The translations under genes and the position numbers were made by a program. Below are positions 23,029-35,311 of a DNA stretch of 64,000 nt, one piece after another. How positions within the stretch are numbered: position 1 is the stretch's first letter; each line of letters starts with the position of its first letter. A model generated the notes under the pieces. That model saw only the letters and a list, made by a program, of their open reading frames with translations, was not told the origin of the DNA and made no database searches. The stretch comes from Diphasiastrum complanatum (Eukaryota > Streptophyta > Lycopodiopsida > Lycopodiales > Lycopodiaceae), in the NCBI GenBank assembly GCA_029204225.1, contig CM055094.1, forward strand, positions 26,734,541-26,798,540, read 5' to 3'.

Positions 23029-23119
<91 letters not shown>
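21656..23119 (+). mobile_element. LINE b with complete 3' end and TC tail, internally deleted
   Basis: Starts, 5'-truncated, in the linker between endonuclease and RT (YDAECRSLHHLV). It continues with GAFWREFIPRAPPPLLDDL, MKSHKARDIEDLEFELL, the RT blocks VYCCFVDFRKAFDSVPRSLL and IGVKQGCSLSPVLFGLY, and the active site LLYADDVVLVS near 22,745. Frameshifts lie near 22,170 and 22,535. At about 22,852 RT breaks off and the 3' untranslated region begins, so the C-terminal domain is deleted. The end is canonical for this family: hairpin 22,999-23,012, AATAAA at 23,025, and a TC tract from 23,032 to 23,119. Confidence 0.9.
23032..23119 (+). repeat. (TC)44 microsatellite, tail of LINE b
   Basis: 88 bases of pure TC directly after the GACATTAATAAAGC end of LINE b. 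The next LINE-type sequence begins right behind it. Confidence 0.95.
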
Positions 23120-23122
<3 letters not shown>

Positions 23123-23450
23123 CGGAACTGATCACTCAGTGATGCCTCCTACATGAGGGCTTTTTAGTCAAGACAAAATTTTCAAACTGTATTTAAAGTT
23201 AAACCGCCTCCTGCGTGAGAGCCTTTCATTGACGCTTGTTAGAGATTGTTCAGAGTTAGGTTGAGAGTTAGAGCATTGAAGAGATATTTTTCTCTTCTTA
23301 GTTAGTTTAGTTTTTAGTTATGTTTTGACGGCATTGCTCCATCTTGGTGCCATCCATTTTGATGTACTTGCTCGTCTTATATGCCTTTTGGCATGGAAAA
23401 GACGTTAATAAAGCTTCTTCTTCTTCTTCTTCTTCTCTCTTCCTCTTTCT
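23120..23450 (+). mobile_element. 3' end of an ORF1-type LINE derivative with CTT tail
   Basis: A second copy of the 3' untranslated region seen behind ORF1 at 34.1-34.3 kb: two direct copies of a CCTCCTRCRTGAGRG phrase, then TTGACGGCATTG, the hairpin 23,381-23,394, GACGTTAATAAAGC, and here a (CTT)n tail (23,413-23,446) in place of TC. No ORF1 is left in front. The fragment abuts the TC tail of LINE b. Confidence 0.8.
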
Positions 23451-23452
23451 TT

Positions 23453-24090
23453 TGGGCTCCGATACAGATTGGGACAGTTACGAGTCTCTTCGCATCAACT
23501 TGCTATTGAGACAGGCAGATATTCAGGCATTTTGAGAGAGCATCGGATATGCCAGGTATGCACATTGGGTGTAGTGGAGGATGAGTTTCATTTTATCTTC
23601 ATATGCCCTACATACTATGAGATACGTGGCCGATATCACTGTTGATATTGTGACACCCCTATTACCCTCGGTACATTTTGGAGTATCAGGATCCCAGATG
23701 TGTCGGCCTTTTACTACGAGAGATGCTTATGTTGAGAGCCTCTTTGCTACCATCAGAGAGTATTACTGATTCTAGCCAGCATCTCATTACTAGCTTCTTT
23801 CAGAAGCGGGAGTGTGATGACCTATCAGATGATGAGGCAGTCATACCGGTGAGGGTGAAGGCCCAGCGTGCTCAGCCACCACCTCTTGCCAGATCTACAC
23901 GTGCCTATAGAGCTACCAAGCCCACAGCTGCTATGGGTATCAGACGCTTTTTTCGAGATTGATATTGATCCTTTTACTTTCCTTAGTAGAGCAGGCGGTT
24001 AAGCTCTTGCACCTGTACCCTCTTCAGAGTTGGAGGTTAAGCTCTTGTGTATCTGCTCTTTTATGCATTTTATGATTCTATATTGGCTAT
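23453..24090 (+). mobile_element. LINE c, C-terminal domain and 3' region
   Basis: Begins within the C-terminal domain: LGQLRVSSHQLAIETGRYSG, then the zinc motif C-X2-C-X9-H-X4-C (CQVCTLGVVEDEFHFIFIC) and YYEIRGRYH. After a frameshift it reads DPRCVGLLLREMLMLR and ends at about 23,960 in a basic tail. A 3' untranslated region with two GGTTAAGCTCTTG phrases follows to about 24,090. The variant C-terminus (FFQKRECDDLSDDE) resembles the copies at 35.7 and 37.5 kb and marks a second LINE subfamily. Confidence 0.85.
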
Positions 24091-24944
24091 GTCTTTAAGC
24101 TCAAAAGAGTTCTATAGAAAAATGGAAAAGACAATATAGAGGAAATGGAAAAATATATAGGAGGGCGTAAAAGGTCTTGCAAAATGAGGCTTGCAAGACC
24201 TTTGAGGATGCCATTGCAAAGGTCTTGATTTATAAAGGCGGTCCAAGGGCAAAGCTCAAGTGGAGTTAGCAAGGACACCTGGTATCTCTCATGTGCAAAT
24301 CTTGGCATTCAATCATCTAATCCATTCTTGAACATAAAAAAAGCATGGCAAAACACGAAATCAAGAAATTAGATAAAATCGGCAAATCTTCATCAAATTA
24401 GGCAAAGTAGATAGCAATCATCATCATTATTGATCATTCAATCCATTGGGCTTGAACAAATCAAAGTTCTCATGTGATTTTAGGCACATGAACCATCCAG
24501 TACATCAAGAAAGTTCTCAAAGAGAAGATTCAAGAACACATAGAGTTAAAAAATAACACATGTATGGCAAGGTTTTAGGCAGCCTATACCAACTAGCAGC
24601 AAGGGCGTTCCTTCAAAATTGTTGGAGGTATAGGTGCGCAAGGGGATGAGACTCCTCATAGGAAGGTATGCACCTATATGTTTCTTTCTGTTAAAGCTCA
24701 AATTGGTTATCGTTTTTATGAACATTCCCATGGTACCTGCAGCCTATCGGTATACAGTTGAGATGTGTAATGGGAAGGCTACTGATTTGGGATAGTCAAG
24801 TTGTGCAGATGCCCAATACTATATAGGGGACATTTTGAAATAACTAGACTAGCATGTTTTGATACAGTGCTAGGTAAGCGTTGGCATGCAGTTATGCAAC
24901 CAACTATAGATTTCAATACACATGTATAAATTCAAGCATGGGGG
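24091..24944. other. VPS50 intron 2, unassigned part
   Basis: No recognisable genes, transposon proteins or strong repeats. Confidence 0.5.
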
Positions 24945-25399
24945 TTTGTCTCATGTCTTGACAGGCGAGAGGAAGTTAAGAATTATCCAGCTCATGAGTT
25001 GTATGCCATAATCGATGCTTTGAAGGCATGGAGGCATTATTTGTATGGTGCAAAATTCTATGTGTACACCGACCATAATACTTTGAGATATTTCTGCAAC
25101 CAGTCGGACCTTAGAGGGCGGCAAGCCAAGTGGGCTGAGTTGATGCAAGAATTTCACATGGAAATTCGGTACAAGAAGGGTGCTGAAAATCATGTGGCTG
25201 ATGCATTATCTTGTATATTGCATCAAATGTCTTTTGTGGTCATTGATAAGGACCTATGGAGTCGTATGCTTTTGCTATCCAAAAAGCATCCTCTAGGCTT
25301 TGAAGCACATATGGTGTATTCTGCAGTACTTCTAGTCAAGGAGTCCCTTTGGGAAATGGTTTTGAGAGGAAGGAGAGTGATGTGCTGTGTGCCAATATG
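24945..25399 (+). pseudogene. Gypsy RNase H fragment
   Basis: Plus-strand Gypsy RNase H: YPAHELYAIIDALKAWRHYL, VYTDHNTLRYFCNQ, RQAKWAELMQEFHMEIRYKK and GAENHVADALS are the standard blocks in order. The frame stays open to 25,399, then no integrase follows. A related minus-strand piece is at 58.3-59.2 kb. Confidence 0.93.
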
Positions 25400-27919
25400 A
25401 TGCAACTGATTGGGCCTCGGTCTCTAGTGAGTAATCAGGAATGGGAGGATGCGTGCACTGTGGTTGATGAGTAAGAAAAAGTGGGATGCAGTTTCTGTCA
25501 AGGATGTGTATGGGTGCACGAGGAACAGCAAGATAGCCATACCTAGGGTAGAATGGAAAATGTCAAATACATTTCCATCAAAGATATACATGGGTGCACA
25601 GACAGTGGTGAACTAGCTAGAGTCTCGGGTCTTATTCGTGGTGTGCATGTAAGGCAGACAGAAAGGATTGAGTGATCAGAAAAGTTGATGTGTAAAATGT
25701 GAAGGTCAACTATGCAGGTTTTGGGACTGGGCGCTGGAAAGATAGTTACCATATGGTGGCCACCAGTATGTGAATGATATGTGAAGCCACCTGATGGACT
25801 ATTTTGAATGAACTTGTGTGCTTTGCCAAGATGCAATGACTGATGTATGCATGGAGTTAGTGATCTGGAATGTTCTGCTAATATTTATTGCCAAGTAGGA
25901 ACACAAGTAACGTATCCTAACTTAAAGTTAAATATCGGCAAACTGTAATTTGATTTTCTCTCGAAACATTCAAATGGCAATGAACTGAGAATCATTTAGT
26001 TTCTTGTGGGTTTGAGCCCCAAACCAGCTGTGAATTCAATGTGAACTTCTCAGTATCTAGCTAGCATCAACTTGTAAGTCTGTTTGCAAAATGAAGTAAT
26101 GGTATGCAGTAGATGTAGGAAGCTTGTAAAAAGACTTGTTCCTGCTCCAAGGAGCACAAAATCAGCCAGTGGCCTCTTGAAGAAGTTGAATCTCTTAAGA
26201 GAATGTGAATCTGTGTTGTAGAATTCCAACCTGCTTTTGTTGGAGAAGATCAGCATGTAGGCAAGCAGGCGTGAATTTTCTGGAGACAATGCTGTAGATG
26301 AAAGGGTGCAAGAGGTCTTTTTAGTGCAGCTAATGAGGGTTCTCACAAGGAGAAATCATAACCCTTAACTCTAGTTTACTCTATGCGACTCTAGGGTAGA
26401 GTACTCTTCTAAATGTTTAGGCAGAATGAATATTAAAAATCGCCAAAAACCTAGAACAACCTTACTTTTTGGACAAAAACTGAAGATTAAGGTTCCAATT
26501 TAAATTCCTTTTGTAGAGCCAGTACCCAAATGCCTTAAATCTGCCACTTATCAAAGACCGTTCATGGATTTAAAGTTATATCCACAAATTCTAGCATGTA
26601 GTCATAACATAACAGTAAATGGTCATCTTTGACTTTGAAAGGTAGTCGATGAGCTTGAAATAACACTTTAGTATGAAGATTTACACGAGTTCTGTTTGTT
26701 GTTGTTTTTAGTCTTTTGTTTTTCAAGTCATTTATCCAATTTTGAGTATCCTAACTTCTGACTACTGTTGGAGTCCTGTATTACATTTTAAATGCCAGCC
26801 AAGGTACTTTGTTCAACCTTTTCCTTTGTCTTCGTTTGTGTAATCTCAACTCCTAGTGCTTATTACTTTAAATGACATTCCCTTTGACATCTAGCAATCG
26901 GTTGTATTCCTCTCATTTCCTGAAGTCTGTTAGGTGAGATCTTTAAAATCCATTATGGCCCATGTTTTGCACATAAAGATAAAGGTGGAATTCTGAAAAG
27001 CTGTAAGTTCTTTTGATCAAAACAGTTTTGCTTGCTTTGTCGTTTATGCTTTTCCAGTAAACCTAGCGTTGTGAAAGAGTTAGATACTAACTTTGTGTAG
27101 CTGAAAGCATAAGTTTCAACTGCTATGAAACTTATTCTGTATTGAATAAGAATAAAAATATAAGAATTGGCATTATGGTCACCTCTTTCAAAGTATGTCT
27201 ATGATAACTTTAAAATATGACTAGGTATTTAATGCTTGGACTGCAGAGATTGCCTTTACACAATGATGTCTAAATGTATGTAGCTTGGCTATGTAGCCAA
27301 ATGCTTTGTGATTGTGGGCACATGCAAATATTAGGATAGTGAAGAAATTTCGTTCTTCACTCTAAACATTATCATTGAAAAGTTGAAGATGTTGTTCTAC
27401 TTGGGATTTTAACCCGTTATAATTATCATTTTACTTAATTAATTATCGCTATATAGTGTAGAATGTTGTTGACTATTTTAAGAATAAGCTTTTTTGATTC
27501 CTGAGCTTTTTTTGAATACCAGACTGTTGATAGGAACATCATAGAGCTGTAGCATCAAAGTAGAAGCTCCCTTGTGGCTTGCAAGGGATATATGTGGCTT
27601 GCCATCTAGTGGTGCTTTTGAAACAAGAGTAGGTGAGTGATTCATTATAGGGAAGCCTATTCAAAAAGATTTGCTCTCAATGCCAGAGACCACTTAGTTG
27701 GTGAGCTCATACCTGCCTAAGCTGCATTTCCTAGCATGTTCTTATGTTCATCATTTATTTGTCTGATAATCTTACGATTGTTTTTCTGGCCTGTATTGGA
27801 TGCCAGATTGCGGATTGAGACAAGGCATAGTGATGGGTTAAAAAAATCATGTTAGATTTCTAGTTCTTAAGAGCATGGCAACAGATACTTACACAACTTT
27901 GTAAACTTGTTTCTTTCAG
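25400..27919. other. VPS50 intron 2, last part
   Basis: 2.5 kb without recognisable transposon or coding motif. The acceptor TTTCTTTCAG ends it at 27,919. Confidence 0.5.
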
Positions 27920-28576
27920 TCACCAGGGAGCAGTGCATCCTCTGATGTTCTAAGTAATTTATCTTTAAATGGTAAACACCAGCGAAGTAGGAGTCATGGA
28001 AGCTTAACCATAACTCGGAACGAACCTCCAACAAGCTATACAGTGTCTCGCTTTTCTCTAGAAGTTTCATCAGCAAAATCAAATTCATCTGCCCATCAGG
28101 TGACGTTGAATTCAGGTTTGGCAAATCAAAGGAACTCTGGTACTTCCTTGGAACAATCTCTCTTTGAAGGTAGGTTGTACAGGCAGAATGGAGCAGAAAT
28201 GGGTAGTAATGTAAGAGGACAAGTACCAGAGGGTGGGGAGCTAAGACAAGGAAATAGTGAAAATGGCGATACTGGTTTCTTACCTGATGGGCTGGCGAGC
28301 CAGCTAAGAGCAGACACCATAGCAAATGTTGGCAGGGCTCTAGAAAAGGGGCGGAAAACTCTGTGGGAACTGGCTGCTCGTCGAGTTTCTGCCTTGCTCT
28401 CATCAGATGAAATATCTAAAAGTAGCACACAGCATTTTTTGCAGAGCCTTGACTGTATGAATAAGTTCATATTAGCAGGAGAAGCATTCTGTGGTGCAGA
28501 AGCAATATCACTTCGGGCAAAGCTCATAAAGCAGAGTGACAAGTACTTTGGAAGTTTTCACCGGCAGAACCTTGAA
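27920..28576 (+). CDS. VPS50: VPS50 exon c (large middle exon)
   Basis: 657 nt, 219 codons, both ends on codon boundaries. It starts with a Ser-rich, poorly conserved linker (SPGSSASSDVLSNLSLNG). From about 28,310 it enters the conserved core: GRALEKGRKTLWELAARRVS, then LLSSDEISKSSTQHFLQSLD, AGEAFCGAEAISLR and SDKYFGSFHRQNLE. Animal VPS50 has IWQDVQ, GEEFCGSKS and NYFKNYHRTRL at the same places. Donor GAA|GTGAGT. A good splice join to exon b is possible, but further small exons between them cannot be ruled out. Confidence 0.92.
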
Positions 28577-30220
28577 GTGAGTATCTGCTGCACATCTTTC
28601 AAATTTAGTTTGCTATATGCTTTTGCGTACTTAACTCTAAAATGCAGCTCATATGTAGTGCAGAATACTATATCATGATAGCAAGACATGGGGGCATATT
28701 GAATCTTTTGGATGTGGTTTTACTGCTTTTGGTCTCTATAGTGATTCTTGAACTCAGATATTCTTTGTAATGCTTATGCTTTAGGATAGTCTGTGTGGCA
28801 CCTGCATTTATTTGGTTAATTATTTCCTTCACTAGAAATTGTAAAATATACCTTCTTAGATCATTCATGGAAATTCAATCTGATGAGGGTAACTTTGTTA
28901 TGTCATTCGGGAAGTTTGTTTCTCCCAGAGGTCACATGCACTTCCAGAAATGAATTCTAATAATATGGTAGAATAGTTTATGTGTTTAGATTGTTGATAG
29001 TAGTTCAATGTGGACTAGTATGTAGCTTACTTTTAAGTGTGGCTCTTAGATTCTTAGTTTTTTAGAGTTATTGACATCACTATCCACCTAAATGTTGGTT
29101 TCCAGTTCTACAAATCTAGAGCACGTGCCCATTTACAGTTATCATTCTCTGTTGATGAAGAAGGAAATGTCTTAAAATGGGTTCTCTTTGCTACGTCCAA
29201 ATGCTAAGAAATGCTGCTATGCTTTGAGCATTTTGCTCCTATGCATGAGTTAGTAAGTTTATCTAGTTTGCTATTTCTCTAACTCTCTCCACCATTCATA
29301 AGGCTTCAAATCTTTTTCTGGAGGTTTTGTTATTAATTGGCTGGCTTTAGTGAAAACTATTATCTTTTTTGGACCATGGATGTAGTTGTTCCAAAGCTGG
29401 CCACAGTTGAACTAAGAATATTCAGAGCAGCTTTTTTCTAGTCACTTCCTCTATCATCTTCAAACCTGGTGCAGTGAGATTGATTAATCAGTTTTTGGGT
29501 ACACAGCCAGAGAGTGCTTTTAAATGTTTTCAAGAAAAACACTCTATAAAGTTGCTTGCACAGCAGGACTTTAGCATATAGAAGCTACAAATGCAAATGC
29601 TTAGAAAAACCAAATGGTAAGCTATGGATCTTTACATGGGCGAAGGTTGAGTGACAATGACAATTTTTTTCATTCTACAGTTTGTCAGAAATTCAAGGAA
29701 AGTATCACTGCCTAATCACCCCACCCACTTACATGTTCCTTGGATCCACAGAATCCAAAGCTTATTCTTAACTTGAAAATCCCTGACCATAGCCTGTCTC
29801 ATTACATTGTCCTGTGTTCCTATTTGATAATTCAAGAGTAACAGGTCTTAAGAAAAATCATAGTGAATGAAAGAACTATTTTTCACTTCTCTACTTAGAA
29901 AAGTTTGGGGAAGAATGCTGCACCTGTCCCATTGATGACCCCACCTTGTCCATGCTGTTGTATGGTGTGGGGGAGCTTTTTCCTCCCCTTTTTTCGCTTC
30001 TCCTTTAGTGTACAAGCCACTTGTGTGTAGCCGTGCTCGAGTTGCTCGATTGTCGTCTGTTGTGGAGATTTAACCACATGATGGGAGGTGGAAGCCAACC
30101 TCCATCATTGCACGTTGAGGATAGACGGCAACTTACACTTGTACCCAGGTTTGTGTAAGACGCTACTATCTCTAGAAGCTGGCCATCATTGTAAAACATA
30201 GTGTCTCTCATATGCTGTCT
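28577..30220 (+). other. VPS50 intron 3, first part
   Basis: 1.6 kb of AT-rich intron without recognisable elements. The LINE array begins at 30,221. Confidence 0.6.
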
Positions 30221-31776
30221 GGAGAGAGAGAGAAAGAAAGAAAGAAAGAAAGAAAGATCTTTATTAATGTCCATGAAATACCCTAAGGTACATAGGACTG
30301 AAAAAAGGTACATGTCAAGTATGCACGGTGGGAGCATGAAAGCTCTACCACCTAAAAGAATCAAGACTACAGAAAAACATGAAATAGTGATAGACAAGGA
30401 GAGTCTATCATCATATAGATATCTCTCCACCTGTGAAATAATGATGTAAAGTATGTTGAGACATTGTCTCTGAACGAACTGCGTCTCTCTGTCTCCGAGT
30501 GGATGGTCGGTGGCGTCTCTGCTGCCGTGAAGCTGTAGGCTATGGCCTGTGAGCTAGCTGTCTCTCTAGTCGCCGACACTGTCTCTGCCTTCTATGTATG
30601 GAGGCATCCGGAATCTCAGCCTCTCTATCAGAATCAGTAATCTCCTGCCTCTGCCTTTGACGGGATAAACACTCCTGTATGCTCAGCTGTATCAAGGGGG
30701 AGGTGTCAGCGTCTTGTCTCGCCATACGCAGGTCCATCATCTCTCGGATCATCAGTGCAACACATCTGGGGTCCTCATACGATATCAAGGTAGAGAATGT
30801 GAGTGGATGATCCTGAAACAAGCAGTATCTCCCTCGGATCTCATAGTAGGCTGGGCATCTGAAGAGAAAATGAAACTCATCCTCTACATCGTGTGTATCA
30901 CACATACTACAAATCTGAGCATCTCTCGGGATGCCATTGTATCTGCCAGTCTCAATCGCTAGCTGGTGAGAGGAAACCCGAAACTGACCCATCACTATCC
31001 GCAGTCTGTGTGAGATACTATCCACTAGATATCCGGGTACAATAGGATACCCAACATGATCCCGGGATAGAAAATGTGTTCGATAAAACTCCGTCTTCAC
31101 CCCAGACGAATCGGGACGGCAAACTCCGCCAATATAATATGATGTGGTATAGAGGACTTAGCCCGTATCATCCGAGATAGCATATGAATCTGAAGTCGTG
31201 AAATGCGTGCCCACTCGGTAGCCGTCAGGCCAGTACTCCATGTCTTTGATGCGTATAGAGCTGAGGGAACTACCATAGCGTCAAAGAGTTGGCACTTACT
31301 TGTCATCCGAGCATACCAACGATGCATAGCCCTTCCGTAACCGGGAAAGCGCCGTCTGTCACATGCTGAAAGTGGGACCAAAGAATACCACGCCTAGGTA
31401 TGTGTATGAGTCAACTACCTCAAGTGGATGTTCCTCCCATAGAAGCTCATGTCGCATCATGAAGGATCTGGAGGTGTTAAACACCATAAGTTTGGTTTTG
31501 GCCACATTCACTGACAATCCCCACTGAATACAAAAGGAGTGAAGTGCATCCAGATGCCGCTGCAGGCCTTCCCTCGTCCTTGAAAGCAAAACCACATCAT
31601 CAGCATATAATAGGATAGCGATAATGAGGTCACGCAATGTGCATCCCTCACCTCCCTCTGTCTGTATAACCTGCTCAAGCTCATCTATATATAAACCAAA
31701 GAGTGTAGGTGAGAGAGGACATCCCCTGCTTAACCCCAATGGTACTCTCTATCTCTGGTGATACAACTCCAAATAC

Positions 31777-31780
<4 letters not shown>
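30221..31780 (-). mobile_element. LINE d, 5'-truncated, GAAA tail
   Basis: On the minus strand it opens inside RT at IGVKQG, reads CPLSPTLFGLYIDELEQVI, the active site LLYADDVVLLS, GLSVNVAKTKLMVFN, then after shifts the C-terminal domain with RVSSHQLAIETGRYNG, the CCHC motif CSMCDTHDVEDEFHFLFRC and YYEIRGRY. The 3' end carries a variant hairpin (30,278-30,291, sense strand GTACC-TTAG-GGTAT), GACATTAATAAAG and a (TTTC)n plus short TC tail (30,221-30,256). Its truncated 5' end is exactly where the TC tail of LINE e stops. Confidence 0.9.

Positions 31781-31821
<41 letters not shown>
31781..31821 (-). repeat. (TC)20 tail of LINE e
   Basis: GA on the plus strand, 41 bases, lying between the 3' box of LINE e and the truncated start of LINE d. 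Confidence 0.93.
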
Positions 31822-31824
<3 letters not shown>

Positions 31825-34009
31825 TTTATTAATGTCTTTTCCATGCCAAAAGGCATATAAGACTAAAAAAGTACATGTCAAGTGTGTGGTAACCATGGGA
31901 GCGTACAAAACGTCTCGAAACTGTAATAGAGAAAAACATCTGCTACAAGCTAAAAACTAACATAGACACACGTGTGCATAATAATAGCTATGCCAAGATG
32001 TCAAGACTGTGTGCTGCTGCTATAGAAAGATGTAATGCGAGCAACATAGCCTGCCGGCGTCGTCTATGAGCATGAGCATGAGCATGCCTAGTAGTTGTAC
32101 GCCTCTGCGTAGGATGTCTGGTAGTAACGTGATGGTGAGAAGTACACTGTCTCTGATCTCTATGAGCATGTGAGTGGCTATCATCCTCGTCGTCATTATA
32201 ATCCTCGTCCTCAGGCACTAAAGCACGCCATCTCCGCCTAGTAAAGAATGAGGTAATCAATGGCTGTGAGGTGAAAGGCTGGGGTGTCCCGTGTAAATCT
32301 CTCCGTAGTATGAACATCTCGCGTATCATCAAAGCAACACATCGTGGGTCCTCATAGGCTACGAGAGAGCGTAGAGTGGTAGGCTTGTCTCGAAACAGGC
32401 AATGATATCGCCCTCTGATCTCATAGTATATAGGGCATCGAAAGATAAAGTGCTCCTCAGACTCCACCTCACCTAGAGAGCATAATTGACAAATCCGCTC
32501 CTCTCTAGGAATACCATGAAACCTCCCAGTCTCAATGGCTAGCTGATGAGAAGACACCCTAAGCTATCCCAGTGTGAATCTGAGGCAATGTGATAGTCCC
32601 GAATCCAGGTAGCTTGGCATGACTGGGGTCCCTGATGCATCCCGCTCCAGGACATGGGTCTGGTAGAAAGCTGGCTTAACCCCTAACTGGTTACGCCAAG
32701 TCCGCCCAAGATATGCGCGATAGAGGAATTGTCTGATATACTGATGGGTGCCTGAGGGAAGCACTGTGATGGAGATACCAAATGACTCAAGTAGGAGATG
32801 AGATACCTGGGAGAACCATGATAACCTGTAGCCCCGATCATGAAGATGTTGTGAGGAGGATAGTGCAACTTGTATGTATCGTCTGTCGATCTCTGGTAGC
32901 GCCTGTATACTCAGTATATAGGTAATGAGCTGAAGAGCTGCCTCGATCTGTATAGGTGGAATTGCAAACTCGGCCAAGAGAATCTCGTGTGGAACAGAAG
33001 GCTTCGCTCGAATCAATCGAGCTAGCATGGTGGTCTGTAACCGTGAAAGACTGGCCCAGTGTGAAGAGGGGAGACCTGTACACCATGCCTCTGCTGCATA
33101 TAAAGTCGTGGGGGTGACAATGGTATCAAAGAGGCGACACTTATTGTGAGCATCCTGGATGGATTTTCGGAAACAAAATCGCTCTAGCTGAACAAGGGAG
33201 GCATGTCCCTTCCCGAGTCGGGTGGTGGCGGCCTGTCTCATGCTAAAAGTAGGACCTGAGAAATGGACTCCCAGGTATGTGTAGGAAGGGACCACCTCTA
33301 GAACCTATCCACCCAAAGCAAGCTCCTGTCGCTGCATGATTGCTCGCAAAGTGTTGAAGACCATAACCTTGGTCTTCCCAATGTTCACCCCTAGGCCCCA
33401 TCTGGTGCAGAACTCATGCAAGCAGTTCAACTGTCGCTGTAAACCCTCTCGAGCCGGTGATACCAATAATACATCATCAGCATAAAGGAGCAAGATGTTT
33501 CCAAGCATGCAGCCAGCACCACCACACTGTGTAATGACTCTCCAACTCATCGACCAATGGCAGGTCTAGTTTCTCGCCGGAATACTGAGCCCCATCTATA
33601 TCCAGGAAAAGAGGGAAGTCCTCGCTCCGGGCTCTCGTGTGTCTCCATGAAGAATAATACATCTTTGCCTGTAATAAAATCAGCAAGGTCCCCTGCCATA
33701 GAAGATGAGTGTATGCAAGCACAATTCCACACTCCAATCTGAAGGTGGTGTGGATGGGGCCCTGGGGTGCTCCCAACCTCGGGTACCCCAATCCCTAGCA
33801 TCGGGGTCTACTAGGAGCGCTACCAAGAAAGCACACTCGTCCATCTCGATAAATGACTCGTCTGCCAGACTCACGGGCTGCTTGAAAGGACTTACGCCTC
33901 TCCTCTACCTGGACGTATATGAGGTCGTCATCCATATAGATAGTGGTGCCACATAGCTTAGCTCTGCACCGCAAAGCATCTCGGCGACTCTCTAGGGAAG
34001 TGAAACGGA

Positions 34010-34013
<4 letters not shown>
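31781..34013 (-). mobile_element. LINE e with end of ORF1, endonuclease start, RT and C-terminus
   Basis: Minus strand. 34,013-33,800 encodes the end of ORF1 (IRFTSLESRRDALRCRAKL, TTIYMDDDL). At 33,800 the ORF2 endonuclease starts (GVWNCACIHSSSMAGDLADF, DVLFFMETHE with the catalytic Glu, LPSFPGYRWGSVFRRE). Near 33,555 it jumps straight to RT (LVDELE, LLYADDVLLVS), so about 1.4 kb of endonuclease and RT is deleted. The rest to 31,988 is one frame broken only by two TAG codons in place of Gln, and ends with the CCHC motif CQLCSLGEVESEEHFIFRC. Hairpin 31,843-31,856, then AATAAAGC and the TC tail. Confidence 0.92.
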
Positions 34014-34101
<88 letters not shown>

Positions 34102-34108
34102 AAGAGAG
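34014..34108 (-). repeat. (TC)n tail of the ORF1-only element
   Basis: About 83 bases of pure GA on the plus strand, then AAAGAAAGAGAG, directly behind the 3' box of the element. Confidence 0.93.
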
Positions 34109-34306
34109 CTTTATTAATGTCTTTTCCATGCCAACAGGCATATAAGACTGAAGAGGTAGTACAACACAGTAGATGGAACTCAGACGGGACAATGCCGTCA
34201 ACATAAAACTAGACTAAAACTAAAACGTAAAACGTAAATCGCTATGTAAAGAAAGCTCATCTCTCACGCAGGAGAGGAAATAAATGGCCGTAGCTCAAAA
34301 CATCTC

Positions 34307-35311
34307 TCACGTAGGAGAGGGAGAAGAATATGAAATTTTAAGTTCTGCAATTTTAACCAAGTCTCGGAAGAGAGTCCGGAAACCTTTGGCCTTAGCATTT
34401 GCGATAATCTTCTTTCTCTTAGTCCATTGAATGGGTGTCAAGTCTTCATCCATAAAAATAGTAGACCCCTTCAGGCAGCCTCTTTTACGCAAAACCTTTT
34501 GACGAAGCAAAGCATCCTTGAATCGCAGAAACACTGTGGTGGGTTGGAGCTTACCCACCCAAGCAGCAGATATGACATCCTCTTTGAGACCAAAGGTGGA
34601 ATGAATAAAAGCATTTGCCTCAGCCACGAGGTCCTTACCCGCAAAAGAACCTCCCCTAACCCTGACATTGAGGGCCCTAAGATCTCGTTTTTGATGTTCT
34701 TGGATAGATTCAGAAATAACCTGCTTAGAACCCTTGAGCACGTTGGCGCAAGAACTTTTCGATTGCTGAAGTTGCTGCTCCAAGGAGTGAACCCATTCTT
34801 GCAGCTGCTTTGCCTTGTCTTCTGAATCTGCATTGCCACTTCCTTCTTCTTCCTCTTCATCTGATTCTAGTTCATTCTTGAGGTAAGTAACATCAACCTC
34901 AAGAATGCCAACTTTGCCCTGTAGGGCCAAGACCGTGTTCTCCAGAGTGGAGATTTGGAATGCTTGTTTCTTGATGATCGCAAGCAAGGATGCATTGTCC
35001 TCATGAAGAGAATCAATGATACCGGGGAAACCAGATAAAAATTCAGCTGAAAGAGACAGAGACAATGGGGGGGATGAAGATGAAGGGATGAAAGAGGGAG
35101 AGGAGGAAGAAAGAGTAGAGGGGGTAGTGGCAGTAGGAGAAGAGGTGGAGCTTGTGGGAGTGGAGGGTAGGGGCGAGGGAGAGGAAGCAGGAGAGGGAGG
35201 GGGCAAGGTAAAGGGATTTGGAGCTGTAGTAGGGATGGCTGAGAAGACAAAGGGAGAAGGGGGAGGGGTTTTCTTCTTCCCCTTCGAATTCACAGATTGC
35301 CAATCAGCCAT
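34307..35311 (-). CDS. LINE ORF1 protein (coiled coil plus RNA-binding fold)
   Basis: Intact frame of 334 codons from ATG 35,311, chosen over an upstream in-frame start because the first 46 residues of the longer frame are Leu/Pro repeats read from leader sequence. Layout: a Pro/Ser-rich N-terminus (to about residue 100), a helical stretch with Leu heptads (about 110-230, including LENTVLALQGKVGILE and an Asp/Glu-rich patch), then an RRM-like and C-terminal region (RDLRALNVRVRGGSFAGKD, TTVFLRFKDALLRQKVL, STIFMDEDLTPIQW) as in L1-type ORF1 proteins, which trimerise and bind LINE RNA. The same C-terminal pattern stands just before the endonuclease in LINE e, which ties this protein to the family. 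An open frame in a field of broken elements suggests recent activity or selection for ORF1. Confidence 0.85.
   Translation of the reverse strand: MADWQSVNSKGKKKTPPPSPFVFSAIPTTAPNPFTLPPPSPASSPSPLPSTPTSSTSSPTATTPSTLSSSSPSFIPSSSSPPLSLSLSAEFLSGFPGIIDSLHEDNASLLAIIKKQAFQISTLENTVLALQGKVGILEVDVTYLKNELESDEEEEEGSGNADSEDKAKQLQEWVHSLEQQLQQSKSSCANVLKGSKQVISESIQEHQKRDLRALNVRVRGGSFAGKDLVAEANAFIHSTFGLKEDVISAAWVGKLQPTTVFLRFKDALLRQKVLRKRGCLKGSTIFMDEDLTPIQWTKRKKIIANAKAKGFRTLFRDLVKIAELKISYSSPSPT

Noticed and set aside
28126-28542. 138-codon minus-strand frame
   Set aside because: Shadow of VPS50 exon c, which has matching homologues and splice sites on the plus strand.
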